Shown here: one piece after another, positions 43,487 through 54,758 of the stretch
How the letters are laid out: each line of letters opens with the position of its first letter
Position numbering within the stretch: position 1 is the first letter of the stretch
Position numbers and translations under genes: made by a program
Notes under the pieces: generated by a model
Database searches by the model: none
Told to the model about the DNA's origin: nothing
What the model saw: the letters and a program-made list of their open reading frames with translations, nothing else
Assembly (NCBI RefSeq): GCF_000740895.1
Contig: NC_025261.1
Span: forward strand, 372,001 to 436,000
DNA from: Theileria orientalis strain Shintoku
Lineage: Eukaryota > Apicomplexa > Aconoidasida > Piroplasmida > Theileriidae
Length of the DNA: 64,000 nucleotides
Direction: 5' to 3'

Positions 43487-44478
43487 TTATAAAACTATAC
43501 GATATGAACATCTAGTTTTTTTTACCTTTTCCAACACATTTTGACTAAAGCGTCCTAAACATGATTTTGACACAATTCATTAATATTAATCTTTAAAACG
43601 AATAATATTTTCAACACAATTATTTTTCACACGCATAATTTACTATTTGTTTTTGTTGGTACCTGGAATATTTCCAAGCGGGTAGTATCTGCATACCAAA
43701 ACCATGTTTTCGCTACAGCATGATACTCCGCATCCAATCGCCTATATTTTGCATTATTTACTTTTTCTTACCTTTGTGTCTTTCCATACTAATTGCGTGA
43801 ATGCCAAAACGTTTGGATTCCTCGTGGTTACTCCTGCTACGACATGTTTACCTTGCTACCTACATCTTTTGAAATCGTACTCTTTTATCCCTATATTTAT
43901 ACAGTTTTATGGCATTTTTTGTTTTAAATCCTTACCTTCGTACCAGAATTTAACTGCTATTCCTTCATCGAACTGTTGCTTTCCCACAGAGAGGTAATTT
44001 GTTCCAGCTAAGCCTGAGTAATACAGGGGAAGGTCACATCGTTCCTTTGTTATCTGATAGTTATTTTATAAACTTCTTAAATCACCCTTGCAGCTTCCTT
44101 TTGTGCTGATGTGGCCAATTCGTTGTTCCTGTGTAGTTAAATCATTATGAGCGTTTGATATATATCATAATTATCCATCTTATTGCTGTATGTTTAATAA
44201 TGTGTCACTTACAACCAGCATATCTCATTATTTTCAATAATTGTGTATTCACTTAAAATCAGCTTGCTTACCATTCTAGCTCTTGTACTGTGTGAATCCT
44301 CCTGTAGTCGTTATGTGCAAGTAACATCAATTCTTTCTATAGAATCATCAGAAGGGGAAACAATAATCGGTTAAAACCCAGTTATTCTAACACATATGTG
44401 CATATTGGTTACCTTAAAACTACATTCTCTGGCTTCTGCGCAGAACAAACACAACAGCAAAATCCAATGGAATTTCAT
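43487..44478 (-). CDS. Secreted CAP/SCP (SCP/TAPS, PR-1-like) protein
   Basis: Eight exons, all in phase: 44478-44413, 44336-44272, 44128-44086, 44053-43936, 43890-43864, 43836-43772, 43741-43663, 43554-43487; total 531 nt, 176 residues. Signal peptide: MKFHWILLLCLFCAEA. The CAP signatures are read across exon joints: MLLAHNDYRRIHTV, LEWNNELATSAQ, FDEGIAVKFWYEG, NVLAFTQLVWKDTK, IGCGVSC and LVCRYYPLGNIPG. One intron is only 27 nt. CAP proteins are secreted and act variously as lipid binders or host modulators; the role here is unknown. Of the usual His/Glu cavity residues the first His is present (AHNDYRR), the second is replaced (AFTQLVW instead of H-F-T-Q). Gene lies just upstream of RPS29 on the same strand. 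Confidence 0.85.
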
Positions 44479-44983
44479 GACACATTTCAACAATTTTACA
44501 GCCTTGTCCCCTCTTAAATTAAAAACATCAAAATTCAATAGACAAAAACGCCCTTTTTGTGGTATTAATTAATGTATGTGTGAATTTATATACTATAAGC
44601 ACAACCTGTTGCCCTGGTCAGATTGTGATTTCACATTTTCCACTTGCACTTCACCAACAATCAGATAACTATCTAATAAGACCATACAACTTTAATTAAC
44701 TCATTAACCATGTAATAAACCACACTATAACTGTTTAATCGTGTATGCTTCGTGTGTTTTAAAAATTAATGTTTAAACACTAATCTCAGTTTCAAAGTAT
44801 GCGCTCGCTCTACTATCAGTGACCAGTGCAGCAGTTGCGAACGTACTCTTGGGTAATATTTTACAAACTCTGGTCAAACTCTGGTACTCTGCGTTGCCTG
44901 ATGGCACTCGTACCAGCTTCGACTTCCCCTATCCCACCAACTTGTGTAGGAAAATAGCTATGCGTGTTATTACTATTGCGATG
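44479..44983. other. Intergenic region, nothing recognised
   Basis: About 500 bp between the CAP gene start and the CRT-like gene stop. A plus-strand frame at 44819-45046 overlaps the transporter's 3' end and has no supporting features. Confidence 0.5.
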
Positions 44984-46267
44984 TCACGTGAAAACGTCTC
45001 TACTTGTCGGCTCCGGGTGGTTAAGCCTGTCCGCCGCCATGATTGAGAAGTCCTCGTGGTCCTCCAGGAGCGGCTGATCCAGCAGCTGGTGCTCATCCTG
45101 GGAGCGCTTCGAGCCCAGCGCGTAGAGCAGAAGCCCGCAGACGATGCCCAGGAAGCAGACGATATCCAGGAAGTTGAGGCTCGTCGTGCTGTCTCCTGCT
45201 ATGAAGTGCAGCGAGAATGCTATTGAGGTCAGCGGCACCTTCACTGTGCCCAGGAGGAGTGTGAATGTCACCGAGCCGTCGAGCATGATGAACACGTATG
45301 CGATTCTGATGACACTGCTGAAGACTATATACATACAGTATATTTTAAAGGCGTCCTTGCAGTTGTCACACGTCGGGTGTATTGTCGGCCCGCACTTTTC
45401 AACGATTGTGTTCACTCCCTTGAACACGCACTTGAACCCGTTGACGTACAGGTCGTACAGGCTTTCGAAGTAGCTGTAGAAGCCCTTCGAGGGCAGCAGT
45501 GTCACGAGCGTGTACAGTATGTTATAGAAGAAGTGAAACATGAATGCGAAAAACTGGTACTTGATTACGTGGAAGAATTTTGACGTGTATTGCTTCTCTC
45601 TCAGTGCCGACGATATTGCGTCCGGGATTGACGCGATCAGGTACAGCACGTTGTTGTAGAACCTGTTGTCCGACGTGTCCGTTCTGTTGACCATCGGCTT
45701 CAGGATTGCGAAGAACAGTATTATCAGTGCGCTTATGTACTGGAAGTGGTGGTACTTCTTCGACAGGAACAATTTGCAGGAGACCATCGTCAGCGGCACT
45801 GAGATTTGTCCCAGCAGCACCAGCATCAGCCCGCTCGTGTGCGCGCTTCCGAATGCCGATATTCCCGTCGAGAGCATATCCAGGAAGCCCAGGAACACCA
45901 GTGGCTTCGTGTCGAATGGCCTCTTCATGTACTTTCTCTTGAACAGCAGGCAGAACACTGCTATTATTGATATCAGAAACCAGAACGTGCTTATGATAAG
46001 CTGTATGCTGAACATGATATAGTTTCTCGTGTGGTCTATGAACCTTTTGTAGAACACTGTGGTCATAACGTCCATCAGTACGAATATGATACACGATATT
46101 GCGAACGCCTTCGACCACAACCATTTTAACATCCTAAGCACAATGCCATACGTCCAAACAAAGAAATCTCCTACTGTATTAATTGTGCCTGGCGGCTCTG
46201 ATTCGGAAGAGAGGTATCCTAGGGAGCCCGAGCTGTTTGAGCTAATTGACGAACTTCTCTTAGACAT
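44984..46267 (-). CDS. CRT-like (chloroquine resistance transporter family) membrane transporter
   Basis: Single exon, 427 residues from the ATG of MSKRSSSISS; upstream in-frame codon is TTG. About ten hydrophobic segments are visible, in the drug/metabolite transporter arrangement. Family marks: FIDHTRNYIMFSIQ, FLGFLDMLSTGISAFG, LMLVLLGQISVPLTMV, FAILKPMVNRTDT, the extra-membrane loop with several Cys (EKCGPTIHPTCDNCKDAFK) before the seventh/eighth segment, and FIAGDSTTSLNFLD. Acidic/dileucine-like tail (HQLLDQPLLED) may act in sorting to an endolysosomal compartment. In Plasmodium the family exports peptides or drugs from the digestive vacuole; piroplasms lack that vacuole, so the substrate here is unknown. 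Confidence 0.85.
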   Translation of the reverse strand: MSKRSSSISSNSSGSLGYLSSESEPPGTINTVGDFFVWTYGIVLRMLKWLWSKAFAISCIIFVLMDVMTTVFYKRFIDHTRNYIMFSIQLIISTFWFLISIIAVFCLLFKRKYMKRPFDTKPLVFLGFLDMLSTGISAFGSAHTSGLMLVLLGQISVPLTMVSCKLFLSKKYHHFQYISALIILFFAILKPMVNRTDTSDNRFYNNVLYLIASIPDAISSALREKQYTSKFFHVIKYQFFAFMFHFFYNILYTLVTLLPSKGFYSYFESLYDLYVNGFKCVFKGVNTIVEKCGPTIHPTCDNCKDAFKIYCMYIVFSSVIRIAYVFIMLDGSVTFTLLLGTVKVPLTSIAFSLHFIAGDSTTSLNFLDIVCFLGIVCGLLLYALGSKRSQDEHQLLDQPLLEDHEDFSIMAADRLNHPEPTSRDVFT

Positions 46268-46288
46268 TACTCTCTCAACGTTCGCCAA

Positions 46289-46935
46289 CCTATCCGTCTA
46301 TGGGATGTGTCTATTTAAATCAAAATATTATTATATATACTGACAAATTAATTAATCACAGCCAGCAAATCAACTATTTAAAAATTTACGACCCCATATA
46401 TATTTATCAAAACAATGATTAAAACAGATAAATTTTATGAATACATATAAATGATATAATTACATTTTAAACCGTTTGTCTTTTACTGTTATTTTTTCTT
46501 TTAATTTCCTAATTGTGTGCCCCTGTGTTTATCATACGTTAAAATCACTGACTGATGAATTTTACATCAATTCATCACTCGTTTTAATAGTATTTCTCAT
46601 TGATCTTTACACATTTCGATCTTTTTTTATTTTATCCCATTCGTTTTCAATTGTATCTATCACCAACCGTTTTCTACATTTTCCAGTTATCGTTTTTCTC
46701 GAGTTCTTTTTAAATTACAACCTTCCTCAAATATTCATCTTCCATATGATTTTTGAATGTTTGTATCTCCTTTCCTTTTTTATTGATTCTTCTTTATACA
46801 GCACCTGTCTGCATTCCTGTATTCCTACTACAAATTTGTATTTTTTATACTATTTTCTATATATAGCATTGATTTAATTATTATTTTAATTTTAGTTTTA
46901 TTTATTTATTTTTTATAATAGACAAAATGTAAATT
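46289..46935. other. AT-rich divergent intergenic region
   Basis: About 650 bp, T-rich on the plus strand, which creates a Phe/Ile-rich open frame (46476-46877) that I treat as noise. Confidence 0.5.
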
Positions 46936-48535
46936 ATGTGTATAATTGACCCTGCTTCCATCACTTTATGTGCTTCCTTGAGTTGCGCAGCCATTGGTAC
47001 GACTTACCTGATAAGTAACGTAAAAAAAATACCACACCCGTCCGAATGCGGTTGTATAGGACGCTTTTATCGCATGACAGGGGCCCACTCCCACGATCCC
47101 TTGGACTTAATCTTTGAATTCCACGAAGCAGTAGACTTTCTCGAAAACGGGAAGTATTTTCTGGAAGTTACCTCCGGAAGGTTTAAGTATCGCACTCAGC
47201 CGGTTAATGTGAGACACGGAGTACTTCAAATATATGTATGGAATCTACGTATTCTATCTTGAATCTCTATTAACCGGTGTGTAGGAAAAGTTGAACGTTC
47301 ACGTCAGGCAATGTGACGACTTCGTGACCATCGAACTGCACCAAAAGCACATTGCTAGGACTTCTGAACACGGAACACTTCGAATATCAGTGCTTGATGA
47401 GATTTTATCTGGGAGGCCTCCAAAAAAAAGGAAGTACACATTGATACATAAAGATCAAGCGTCCACTAAACTAACGGTATTGCACAATTATGAATTATAC
47501 AGACAGTATTTAGTTATGTACGTGTACTAGATGGCCAATTTATTTGTATTCGACTGCCTTTTTACTCATTTTAATTCTCAATTAGCTTTCGATTTATAAA
47601 ATGGACTCCAACATCGCAACAATGAACCTAACTCCTTTGACCCTGCAAGTATTAATCCAGGCTCAACAGGAGGGAAATATAATGGGTAACCACTTGATTA
47701 GCACAAATACGTACACACTTACCTATTAAATCATTAACATTGACCTTTTAGAGGAAGATATGTTAAACAGTCTGGATGAAATGGAGGACACTGAGAAGTT
47801 GAAGTACTTCTCAAAAGTCATTACAGGGCCCTTGAGGAAAATGAACTCCGTTAAGACTGGATACACCGAGTATTTTTTCAAGCCTTTTGAGGTATCTCCT
47901 GGCTGCTGGGACTGGTGTTTTTGGGAATCAATAGAGAAATATAAAGTATCACTTAGCTATACACACTCCTAGCGACCTTATCTAATAACCGGTCTATCTA
48001 TTTGTTTACTGGCTCAATCATTCACTCATTTTAACTTCAGGCTGGTGATAAACAGGATGGGAACATCTCATTTTTATCAATCAGTCTCGTGACTCCTGAT
48101 ACGTCAAATAGAAAAAGGTTCTTGCTGAGATACCACACTCGCAACGGCCCCTTACAAATATTGTTCAAAACTGTGGACAGGGACAGGGATATTTGGATCG
48201 ACGGATTAAAAGAGTTTATCCAAAAGGCTACTGAGGTTTTTCACGCCAATCCTACCTTTAAAATATTGAAAAAGAAAAATAAAGCGGTCGTCGTTACTAA
48301 GGACTTGGATCCGTCCCCTAAATACGAAGATGTGCATCGTTTACGGCTAAAAGATAAACAGTACAATTTAAATGACGACGTTTTTTATGAAAACGAGGAT
48401 GATTCTGGCGGTAATGAAAATAAAAACCGCGGAATACACACCGTTCCCAGTCCACTTTCAGCTGGGCTTTCGGAGGTGGCCAAATTCAAAAAGAATCTAC
48501 AAATAATGGAATCCAACATGTACCGACCGACTTAG
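46936..48535 (+). CDS. C2-PH domain protein, RASP2/CERLI-like (rhoptry-associated)
   Basis: Five exons (46936-47235, 47285-47512, 47586-47685, 47752-47945, 48041-48535) join in frame to 438 residues. The N-terminus MCIIDPASITLCASLSCAAIG is hydrophobic with a Cys at position 2, a plausible lipid-anchor site. Residues about 45-170 look like a C2-type sandwich (DPLDLIFEFHEAVDF, RQCDDFVTIELHQKH); residues about 215-340 look like a PH domain (SPGCWDWCFWESIEKY, SFLSISLVTPDT, RFLLRYHTRNGPLQI, DIWIDGLKEFIQ). This order and length match the CERLI1/RASP2 family, which sits on the rhoptry surface and is needed for invasion. The exon 2-3 junction (GTTATG donor) could instead be the end of one gene and start of another at 47601; the architecture favours one. 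Confidence 0.68.
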
Positions 48536-48951
48536 AGTAATATTCTAATGAATTTTACAACGAATGTGTAGCATATAATTTTCTACATGATTATTTGCTT
48601 TACGTACTCACCCCGCAACTATGTCTGTGATGTGCCAACAAATACCGAGTCCGTAAATATATAGTCGGTCCCATTTATTTTAAACACATAATGTTTAATT
48701 GTTTTTTTGTTTCTATAAAAATTCTACACTGCTGTTGTTTTTCCTCCCAGTGTGTAACAGCCTCTTTGCTTATATAATCATTTTAATTTGAATACCTATA
48801 GTATCTGCCATATATACATTTTTTTAGATGCTTTTGTTATTATAGTTTCGGATTCCAACGCCTATTTTAATTTTTCTTCTGATCTTTGTGTTGTCACAAC
48901 GATCCGTTGTCGTTTCGAAAATCTTTAAAGCTGTCCGCACATTTCACGAAG
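48536..48951. other. Intergenic region, nothing recognised
   Basis: About 415 bp between two genes of the same strand, AT-rich. Should hold the ApiAP2 promoter. Confidence 0.5.
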
Positions 48952-49674
48952 ATGAGTTTAAATGTTTCCGAAACCTCTCCTTCTGATTCCTCTCGATCTT
49001 CAGGAGCAAAATCCTCCTTGAAACGGGAGCGTCGGCGAGGGTGCAAGACCGTTCCCAAGGATGCCGTTTTAGTCCCTAATATCCCTGACGAGGATTATTT
49101 CAGCGACATTACCGGTGTTTATTATCATTTTAAAAAGATGGAGTGGCGCACGATTTGCAAGGACCCCTTCAAGAACTCGAAACGGTGGCAGAAGACCTTC
49201 GGCATTAACAAGTACGGATTCTACGAGGCTAAGCGTCTTGCTGAGATGAAGGCTCACGAGGTCTCCGAGGCCAACAAGCTGTCTAAAATACTTCGTCGAT
49301 ACGGGTCTTTGCAGGAGGACCCTAATCTTCACACTCGCTACTTCACTCCCCTCCCTGGCTCGGGACCTCGTTTCAACTTCTCAAACGGGACTTCGATCTT
49401 CGACTTCAGCTGCAGTGACACTCCTCCCAGTGATACACTGAGTGAGCTCTATGGCTGCTCTTCTCGTTTGAATGAGCCTCATTCTCGGGGCCCTTTTTTA
49501 CCTGCGGTTTCGCCTCAGAGTCGCAAGCTCTCTGGCCTTTACTATCGGAACGCCCTAGTCGCAGTGCCAACGTCAAAGGTGAACAGCAACATTTTTGCTT
49601 ATATGCCCTCTTTTCCCTATCGGTTGGTCTCTCTTTCTACTCCTAACCGTCATAAGGGCTCCGATTTTACCTAA
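48952..49674 (+). CDS. ApiAP2 transcription factor, one AP2 domain
   Basis: Single exon, 240 residues from MSLNVSETS. A Ser-rich basic N-terminus (KSSLKRERRRGCKT) precedes one AP2 domain at about residues 60-115: GVYYHFKKMEWRTICK, KRWQKTFGINKYGFYEAKRLA, with the typical W, YGF and EAKRLA positions. The C-terminal half is Ser/Pro-rich with no known domain. ApiAP2 proteins are the main sequence-specific regulators in apicomplexans; the DNA motif bound cannot be read off. This is a short member compared with most. Confidence 0.88.
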   Translation: MSLNVSETSPSDSSRSSGAKSSLKRERRRGCKTVPKDAVLVPNIPDEDYFSDITGVYYHFKKMEWRTICKDPFKNSKRWQKTFGINKYGFYEAKRLAEMKAHEVSEANKLSKILRRYGSLQEDPNLHTRYFTPLPGSGPRFNFSNGTSIFDFSCSDTPPSDTLSELYGCSSRLNEPHSRGPFLPAVSPQSRKLSGLYYRNALVAVPTSKVNSNIFAYMPSFPYRLVSLSTPNRHKGSDFT

Positions 49675-50101
49675 TCTCTTCTAATTTATCATGTTTGATA
49701 CATTTATTTGTTAATTACTTTTTAATTTCTCACACATTTAATCTCATCAAAATCACATCATCGTTACGACATATAATTTATTTAATCTATAATACATTAT
49801 TTTATTACTATTGATCCTCTTTCTTTCTATTCTGTGATTTCATGTTCAACGTTTGCCTGTCAGATTACTAAAGAACAATCATCCTAGTTACCCTTCTTGC
49901 CTATTTTTGTTTAACTGTGAAAAAGAGGTGCCGATCGACACCTTGGAACACAATTACTTATTTTTACATAAAAATACGTACTGTCCAAAAGGTTTACTGT
50001 TCTAACTTCTCGTGTAAGAACAAAGATTCCTTTCAGTTACAAGAGGGAGCACTTTCGCCTATGCTTACTAGTCATGTCAAAATCATCATTCAGGTTTTCT
50101 T
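49675..50101. other. Convergent intergenic region, nothing recognised
   Basis: About 425 bp, AT-rich, between two 3' ends. Confidence 0.5.
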
Positions 50102-51558
50102 TTAACACACCAATACGTTGAGCCTGAATCCTATATCATATTTCCATATCAGTTTCAATTGATCTTCCTTCAGTTGGAAACACAGCACTACTCCGTCAGA
50201 ATCTCCAGTGAATATATATCCCTAATTATTATATATAAACAACTCACTCAACAAATATTATAAGTATGACTTTTTTAATTAATTTGTCAATTAATATTGT
50301 AAATAACTTATTGTTAACTGGTAATGTGTTAATGATAGCTAGCAATTAACTAATCGTCTGTTGCTACTACCATTAGTGGTTAATTGAAAAATAACTACAT
50401 AAATGCGCTTATATAAACTGTTTTACATGTTTCGATGATATCGATTTAACTCTCTTCGTGTGTACTTTTGCTGTTGCAACTAGAGATTCTAAACCAACCG
50501 TTAGTGCCAATGTTATTTACATCGGTAATCACACCCATTATTGTCCATATAACTTACCCTTATAAACTGACACTTCTCCCGATTTAAATCCTAATACGAT
50601 ATATCCTCCGCACCAACAACTTGAGGTTACTACAACTTATTAATTCTTGTTACTCTCACCTTTATCTTTCGTTGAGATCGTCTCAAACTCGTCATCTTCG
50701 GCACTACACGATAGTACCTAAATAATCGTCTATATCTTCTCCACATTTAATACACGTTAATCCTACAATTCTAGTGCAGATCCATTCACACAGTTATATA
50801 CTTTGAGAATAAACTTACTTTGCTTTCTGATGTCAACAGGTACTTTGTTCCCTTCGACCATTCCACCGAGAGTGGCATAATATCCAACTCAGTGTTAAAC
50901 ACACACGTTTTCGAGACCAAATCCCACAGTCTAAGGCAACGATCTGCGCTCGTCGATATGAACGTCTTCCCCTCTGGGTGTATCGAGAGGCCCGTTATCT
51001 CCTTCTTGTGTGCTTTAAATGATTTAGCGAAGCTCAAGTCTCTCGTGGTAAACATCGATATGTCTCCGTGTTCGTTTCCGATTAATATAAACCCTTTGCT
51101 CATGCCTCCATATATCGATGTTGCTGTTATATATCCTTCTGAGAGCATAATCTCTCCATGTTTCCTTTTTTTCTCTATGTTATAGACTCTATATAAATCA
51201 ATTAATGATTTTAATTGGATTTAGATGACATCCCTTCTCATTTACACTTATTTTAGTATCAATGTATTTTTATTAATTTGCTTACTGGACTGTTTCATCC
51301 GACCCTCCGCAAACGAGTATATTGTTGGACAAACTCATACATTTTATAGAACCCTAATATATGTTGTAATTTCTATTTCCATACTTGGGAGCAGAGTACT
51401 CTAAAAGACTGGGTGGCGTCAACTAAGTTGGACTGTTCATAATCAGAGGATTCTTTGGACTCAGCGCCATTTATTTCACTTTCTAGGTTATTATTTTTAT
51501 CTAAATTCAATTCTAGGCCTAATAGAACGCCTTCATAACCTCCATAAATTATTAACAT
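50102..51558 (-). CDS. WD40 protein, MAK11/PAK1IP1-like (60S ribosome biogenesis)
   Basis: About seven exons on the minus strand, ATG 51558 (MLIIYGGYEG), stop TAA at 50102. Exon pieces: SQ joined to GSIKCMSLSNNILVCGGSDE, KRKHGEIMLSEGYITATSIY, LIGNEHGDISMF, SFKAHKKEITGLSIHPEGK, TSADRCLRLWDLVSKTCVFN, VEWSKGTKYLL, then short exons with VVTSSCWCGGYIVLGFKSGE, ESLVATAKVHTKRVKSIS and finally GYIFTGDSDGVVLCFQL. The pattern of degenerate WD repeats and the GGSDE/HPEGK/RLWDLV spacing match MAK11, a nucleolar factor for 60S assembly. Several junctions in 50400-50760 are placed by eye and may be off by a few codons. Confidence 0.75.
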
Positions 51559-52102
51559 ATCTATATTTTACATAAAATGTGTACAATACAATTGACTTTT
51601 AATTAAAAAAATAAAATTCATGTAAATTAAATGACCAATTTAAAGATAAATCATTTTATAAATCATATAAACACAATGTTAATGGTTATTATCTAATTTC
51701 TATTTATATTAATGTACCCATATTTTACTAGGAATCCGTGGGCCATTATTTATTTTTTAACATATTTGTAGTTTAAATTGAATCATTTTATTTCTTTAAA
51801 CATATTTATATCATTATATGCCTCTCTAAATTTTATGTGCCTTTTTGTTTCAATCGGTGAACATATTAGATAACAAATACAAATTGTTTGATTTCCTTGT
51901 TTTACACTGGCCATATATTATTACTATTATTTGAAAATTTTATATTAACGAATTCAATTTTTTTAAACAATCGACTGATTTTATTGTGTGTATTTTACAA
52001 TTGTGTTTTATGACTACAAATCTGTTGATTTGTTAAGATGCCATTATAACTATGATTATATTTTAATAAATTCCATTTCCTATCGGATTTTAATTAGTAA
52101 AG
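51559..52102. other. AT-rich divergent intergenic region
   Basis: About 540 bp, very AT-rich, no recognisable feature; presumably two promoters. Confidence 0.5.
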
Positions 52103-53324
52103 ATGTTTAACAGAACTTTGCAGCTCAAAGATGTGTATAATGGAGTTCCCTGTGATTTTTCATACAACAGGGAATTCTTAATTACAACATCAGAAAACAA
52201 GTTCATAGCCGATTCCAATGTAAGTGTTATATTCAGTATCACCCTAGTTAATGAGTATAAATTAAGGCATTTATTATTGCGTAATTGGCATTTAAACCAA
52301 TAATTTATAGTTTGGCGTGATGGTAGAAACTACTTTCAGTAGTGACTTCACCAAGTTCATGGACGAGATTGAGACCATTAAGAAGATGATAGACACTATA
52401 GAGGAAGGAGCTCGATCCATAACTAAGTTGATGCACCTGAACACGGAAGTTGTAACTGAAAAGCAGAGGACGGACATCAGCACAAACATGAACGCACTTA
52501 TCAATAGAACCAACATGGTGTGTACGCAGTGTAAAGAGTCCACAACCAGCCTTCAGAAGTTCCTCGACAAAGGAAGCAGTTCCACCGAAAACAGAATGAG
52601 GGCAAACGCATACAATGTGGCAGTGAAGCACTTTAGAAACGCCCTGAAACGGTACCAAACGTCACAAATAGATTACAAGAAGTCTATCACTGATAAATCA
52701 AAGAGACAGCTCCATCTGATATATCCAGAAATGGACGAGGAGGAGCTGGATAAACTCGCAAATAATCCGAACGCACAACAGACAGTAGAGCAAATCGCAC
52801 GTTCAAATTTCCTAGGGGTATTACATATTTGAGACGGATGGATACACATCCACCTAGCTATTTATTTACTGTTTAAACATAGATACTTAGGCTTTATAAA
52901 ACAAGAGGTTATTTGAACGTTTGTTAATTAATGTGTAGAATGTGTCCCTGAGGGACGCAGTTTCCAATATTCAGGGGAAATATAATGACATATTGGCTCT
53001 AGAACAGAGTAAGTTGACTTCATTTAACTAGGTGTAAGGAGGCATTATCAAAACTTCAGAGGCTGATTGAATAATGTAGGCATGGAACAACTGAAACAGA
53101 TGATGGTTGAGCTGGCGGCAGTCGTCAGCTACCAGGGGGAGTTGATCGACCAAATTGAGCACAACGCACTCAAGGCGGTGGATTACACGGGAAGGGCCAA
53201 CGAGCAGCTGCAAAAGGCCCAGGATAACAAGAAGAAGGGGAGCAAGCTCCTAACGTGGTTTACTGCAATCGTGGTCCTCGTTGGACTTGGCATCATGATT
53301 CCTATACTCCTTAAGATAACTTGA
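52103..53324 (+). CDS. Qa-SNARE (syntaxin)
   Basis: Four exons: MFNRTLQLKD... DSN, then FGVMVETTFSSDF to FLG, a short NVSLRDAVSNIQ exon, and a last exon joined at QS/MEQLKQ. About 320 residues. The Habc-like helical bundle is in exon 2 (VKHFRNALKRYQTSQIDYK, then IYPEMDEEELDKL). The SNARE helix runs through the last two exons with the zero-layer Gln in SYQGELIDQIEHN, and ends in a membrane anchor LTWFTAIVVLVGLGIMIPIL. Syntaxins drive fusion of vesicles at the plasma membrane or Golgi; exact compartment is not decided by sequence, although the arrangement resembles syntaxin-1/5 types. Confidence 0.9.
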
Positions 53325-53571
53325 GTTTTAATAATTTCCCTGGGAATTTTACACAAATTACCCTTAAAATCACACATATATGTGGTTTATCAGCGCTGGG
53401 CTGATAATATCAGTTCCATGGTATCGGAGGATTAGCTTTGGTCTATTTGGTGGTTCAACCCGCTTAGAACGTTTATGTGGTTAATTAAGATAGTTCATAA
53501 CCTCGTGATACTATAATAGCATATATTACACACTCATACATTGATACACATCTGAATTTTTAACATAAACC

Positions 53572-54536
53572 ATGGAATCTCAACTTTACTGGGAGCTGCA
53601 GCCACTGGGCGAATCAACCTGTGGCATTCATGCTTTAAATTTTATACTACAGGTGAGGGCCTTTTCCAATATTATGTGTTATAATGGTATAAATGTTTTA
53701 ATGAAGGCTATCCCGTTTCACTAATTTAAACACACCTTTTTCATTACACTAATACTCCCTCAGGGGCCAGTGTTTAGGCTGAGTGAGCTCGAACCGATTG
53801 TCCGCCAATGTATTAACATGGAACGGGAGTTTTTAATTCAAGCAGGTAATTTCTAACTATTTTGGCCACAAATATTGCAAATGTGTTGCTGCATAAACTT
53901 ATTTTACTTAGGCCTGTCCCAGGCCGAGTGTGATCAAATGATTTCTAGTGAAAGCAATGGCAATTTCGACTACACGGTATATGTTAAGAGATATTCACTT
54001 ATTTAACATTCCATATCTATATAAGTTGGTGTACGGACACATTGTTACTCGATGCCATAATCTACATAATTGACAAACAGGTCCTCGAAAAGGCCTTAGA
54101 AAATAAAGGTTACTCCTGTACTAGGGTTTCAGGGGATAATTTATCCGAAAAGCTTTTGGAACACAAAAATGCCTTTTTAATCAACGTAAACAACCACTGG
54201 ATTTCTTCAAGGCATATAGGAGAAAAGTGGTAAGAATTCGTTAGAAAAGCAACAAAACCATGACATATATAACAATTTATAGAAATTTGCTAGATAATGT
54301 TAAGTTTGTCAAGATGATAAAATATTTTAAAAACTAACTGTATACTCAGGTTACTGTGTGACAGTAAGAAGGACGAGCCCGAGGAGGTTGATTTACTCGA
54401 CTTTCTGAAAGACAGCGTAACCAACAAACATTCTGTATTTTTAGTAAAGGACAAAATGGGAAAATATTTACCGTTATTTCACAAAGAAAATGCAATACTT
54501 GCCTCAAATCAAAAATGTAGACCCTTGAAATCATAA
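53572..54536 (+). CDS. Josephin-domain deubiquitinase (ataxin-3/Josephin type)
   Basis: Five exons. MESQLYWELQPLGESTCGIH carries the catalytic Cys, followed by ALNFILQ joined to GPVFRLSELEPI; EREFLIQAG joined to LSQAECDQM; then LEKALENKGYSCTRVSG; then NVNNHWISSRHIGEKW (catalytic His in NNHW) joined to LLCDSKKDE, with D where the third catalytic residue normally N lies. The stop is at 54534. The protein is a minimal Josephin domain with no UIM. One splice, around 53978-54040, does not keep frame with the apparent acceptor; skipping to the acceptor before GTCCTCGAA keeps frame. Role: removal of ubiquitin from chains; inferred from fold. Confidence 0.8.
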
Positions 54537-54758
54537 TATCATCTTCAACCGTGTTCACATCGGTATGTAATATACAGGAATAAGAAGATTATAAAAACAT
54601 GGTTATGAATTTATTTTGATTGTGTTTTTAGTTAAGATCGTGAATATATTTACAAATGTTCTTTGATCTACCCTACGCCAATATAAATTTTTATCGTAGT
54701 CGGGTTTATTTTTCATATTTTTGATTTATTTGTTTGTTCACAGTCCTATGTTCGTAAA

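Noticed and set aside
44819..45046. 75-codon plus-strand frame
   Set aside because: Partly antisense to the CRT-like gene and without recognisable features.
46476..46877. 133-codon Phe/Ile-rich frame resembling a membrane protein
   Set aside because: T-rich intergenic DNA gives such frames by chance; there is no conserved motif or splice context.
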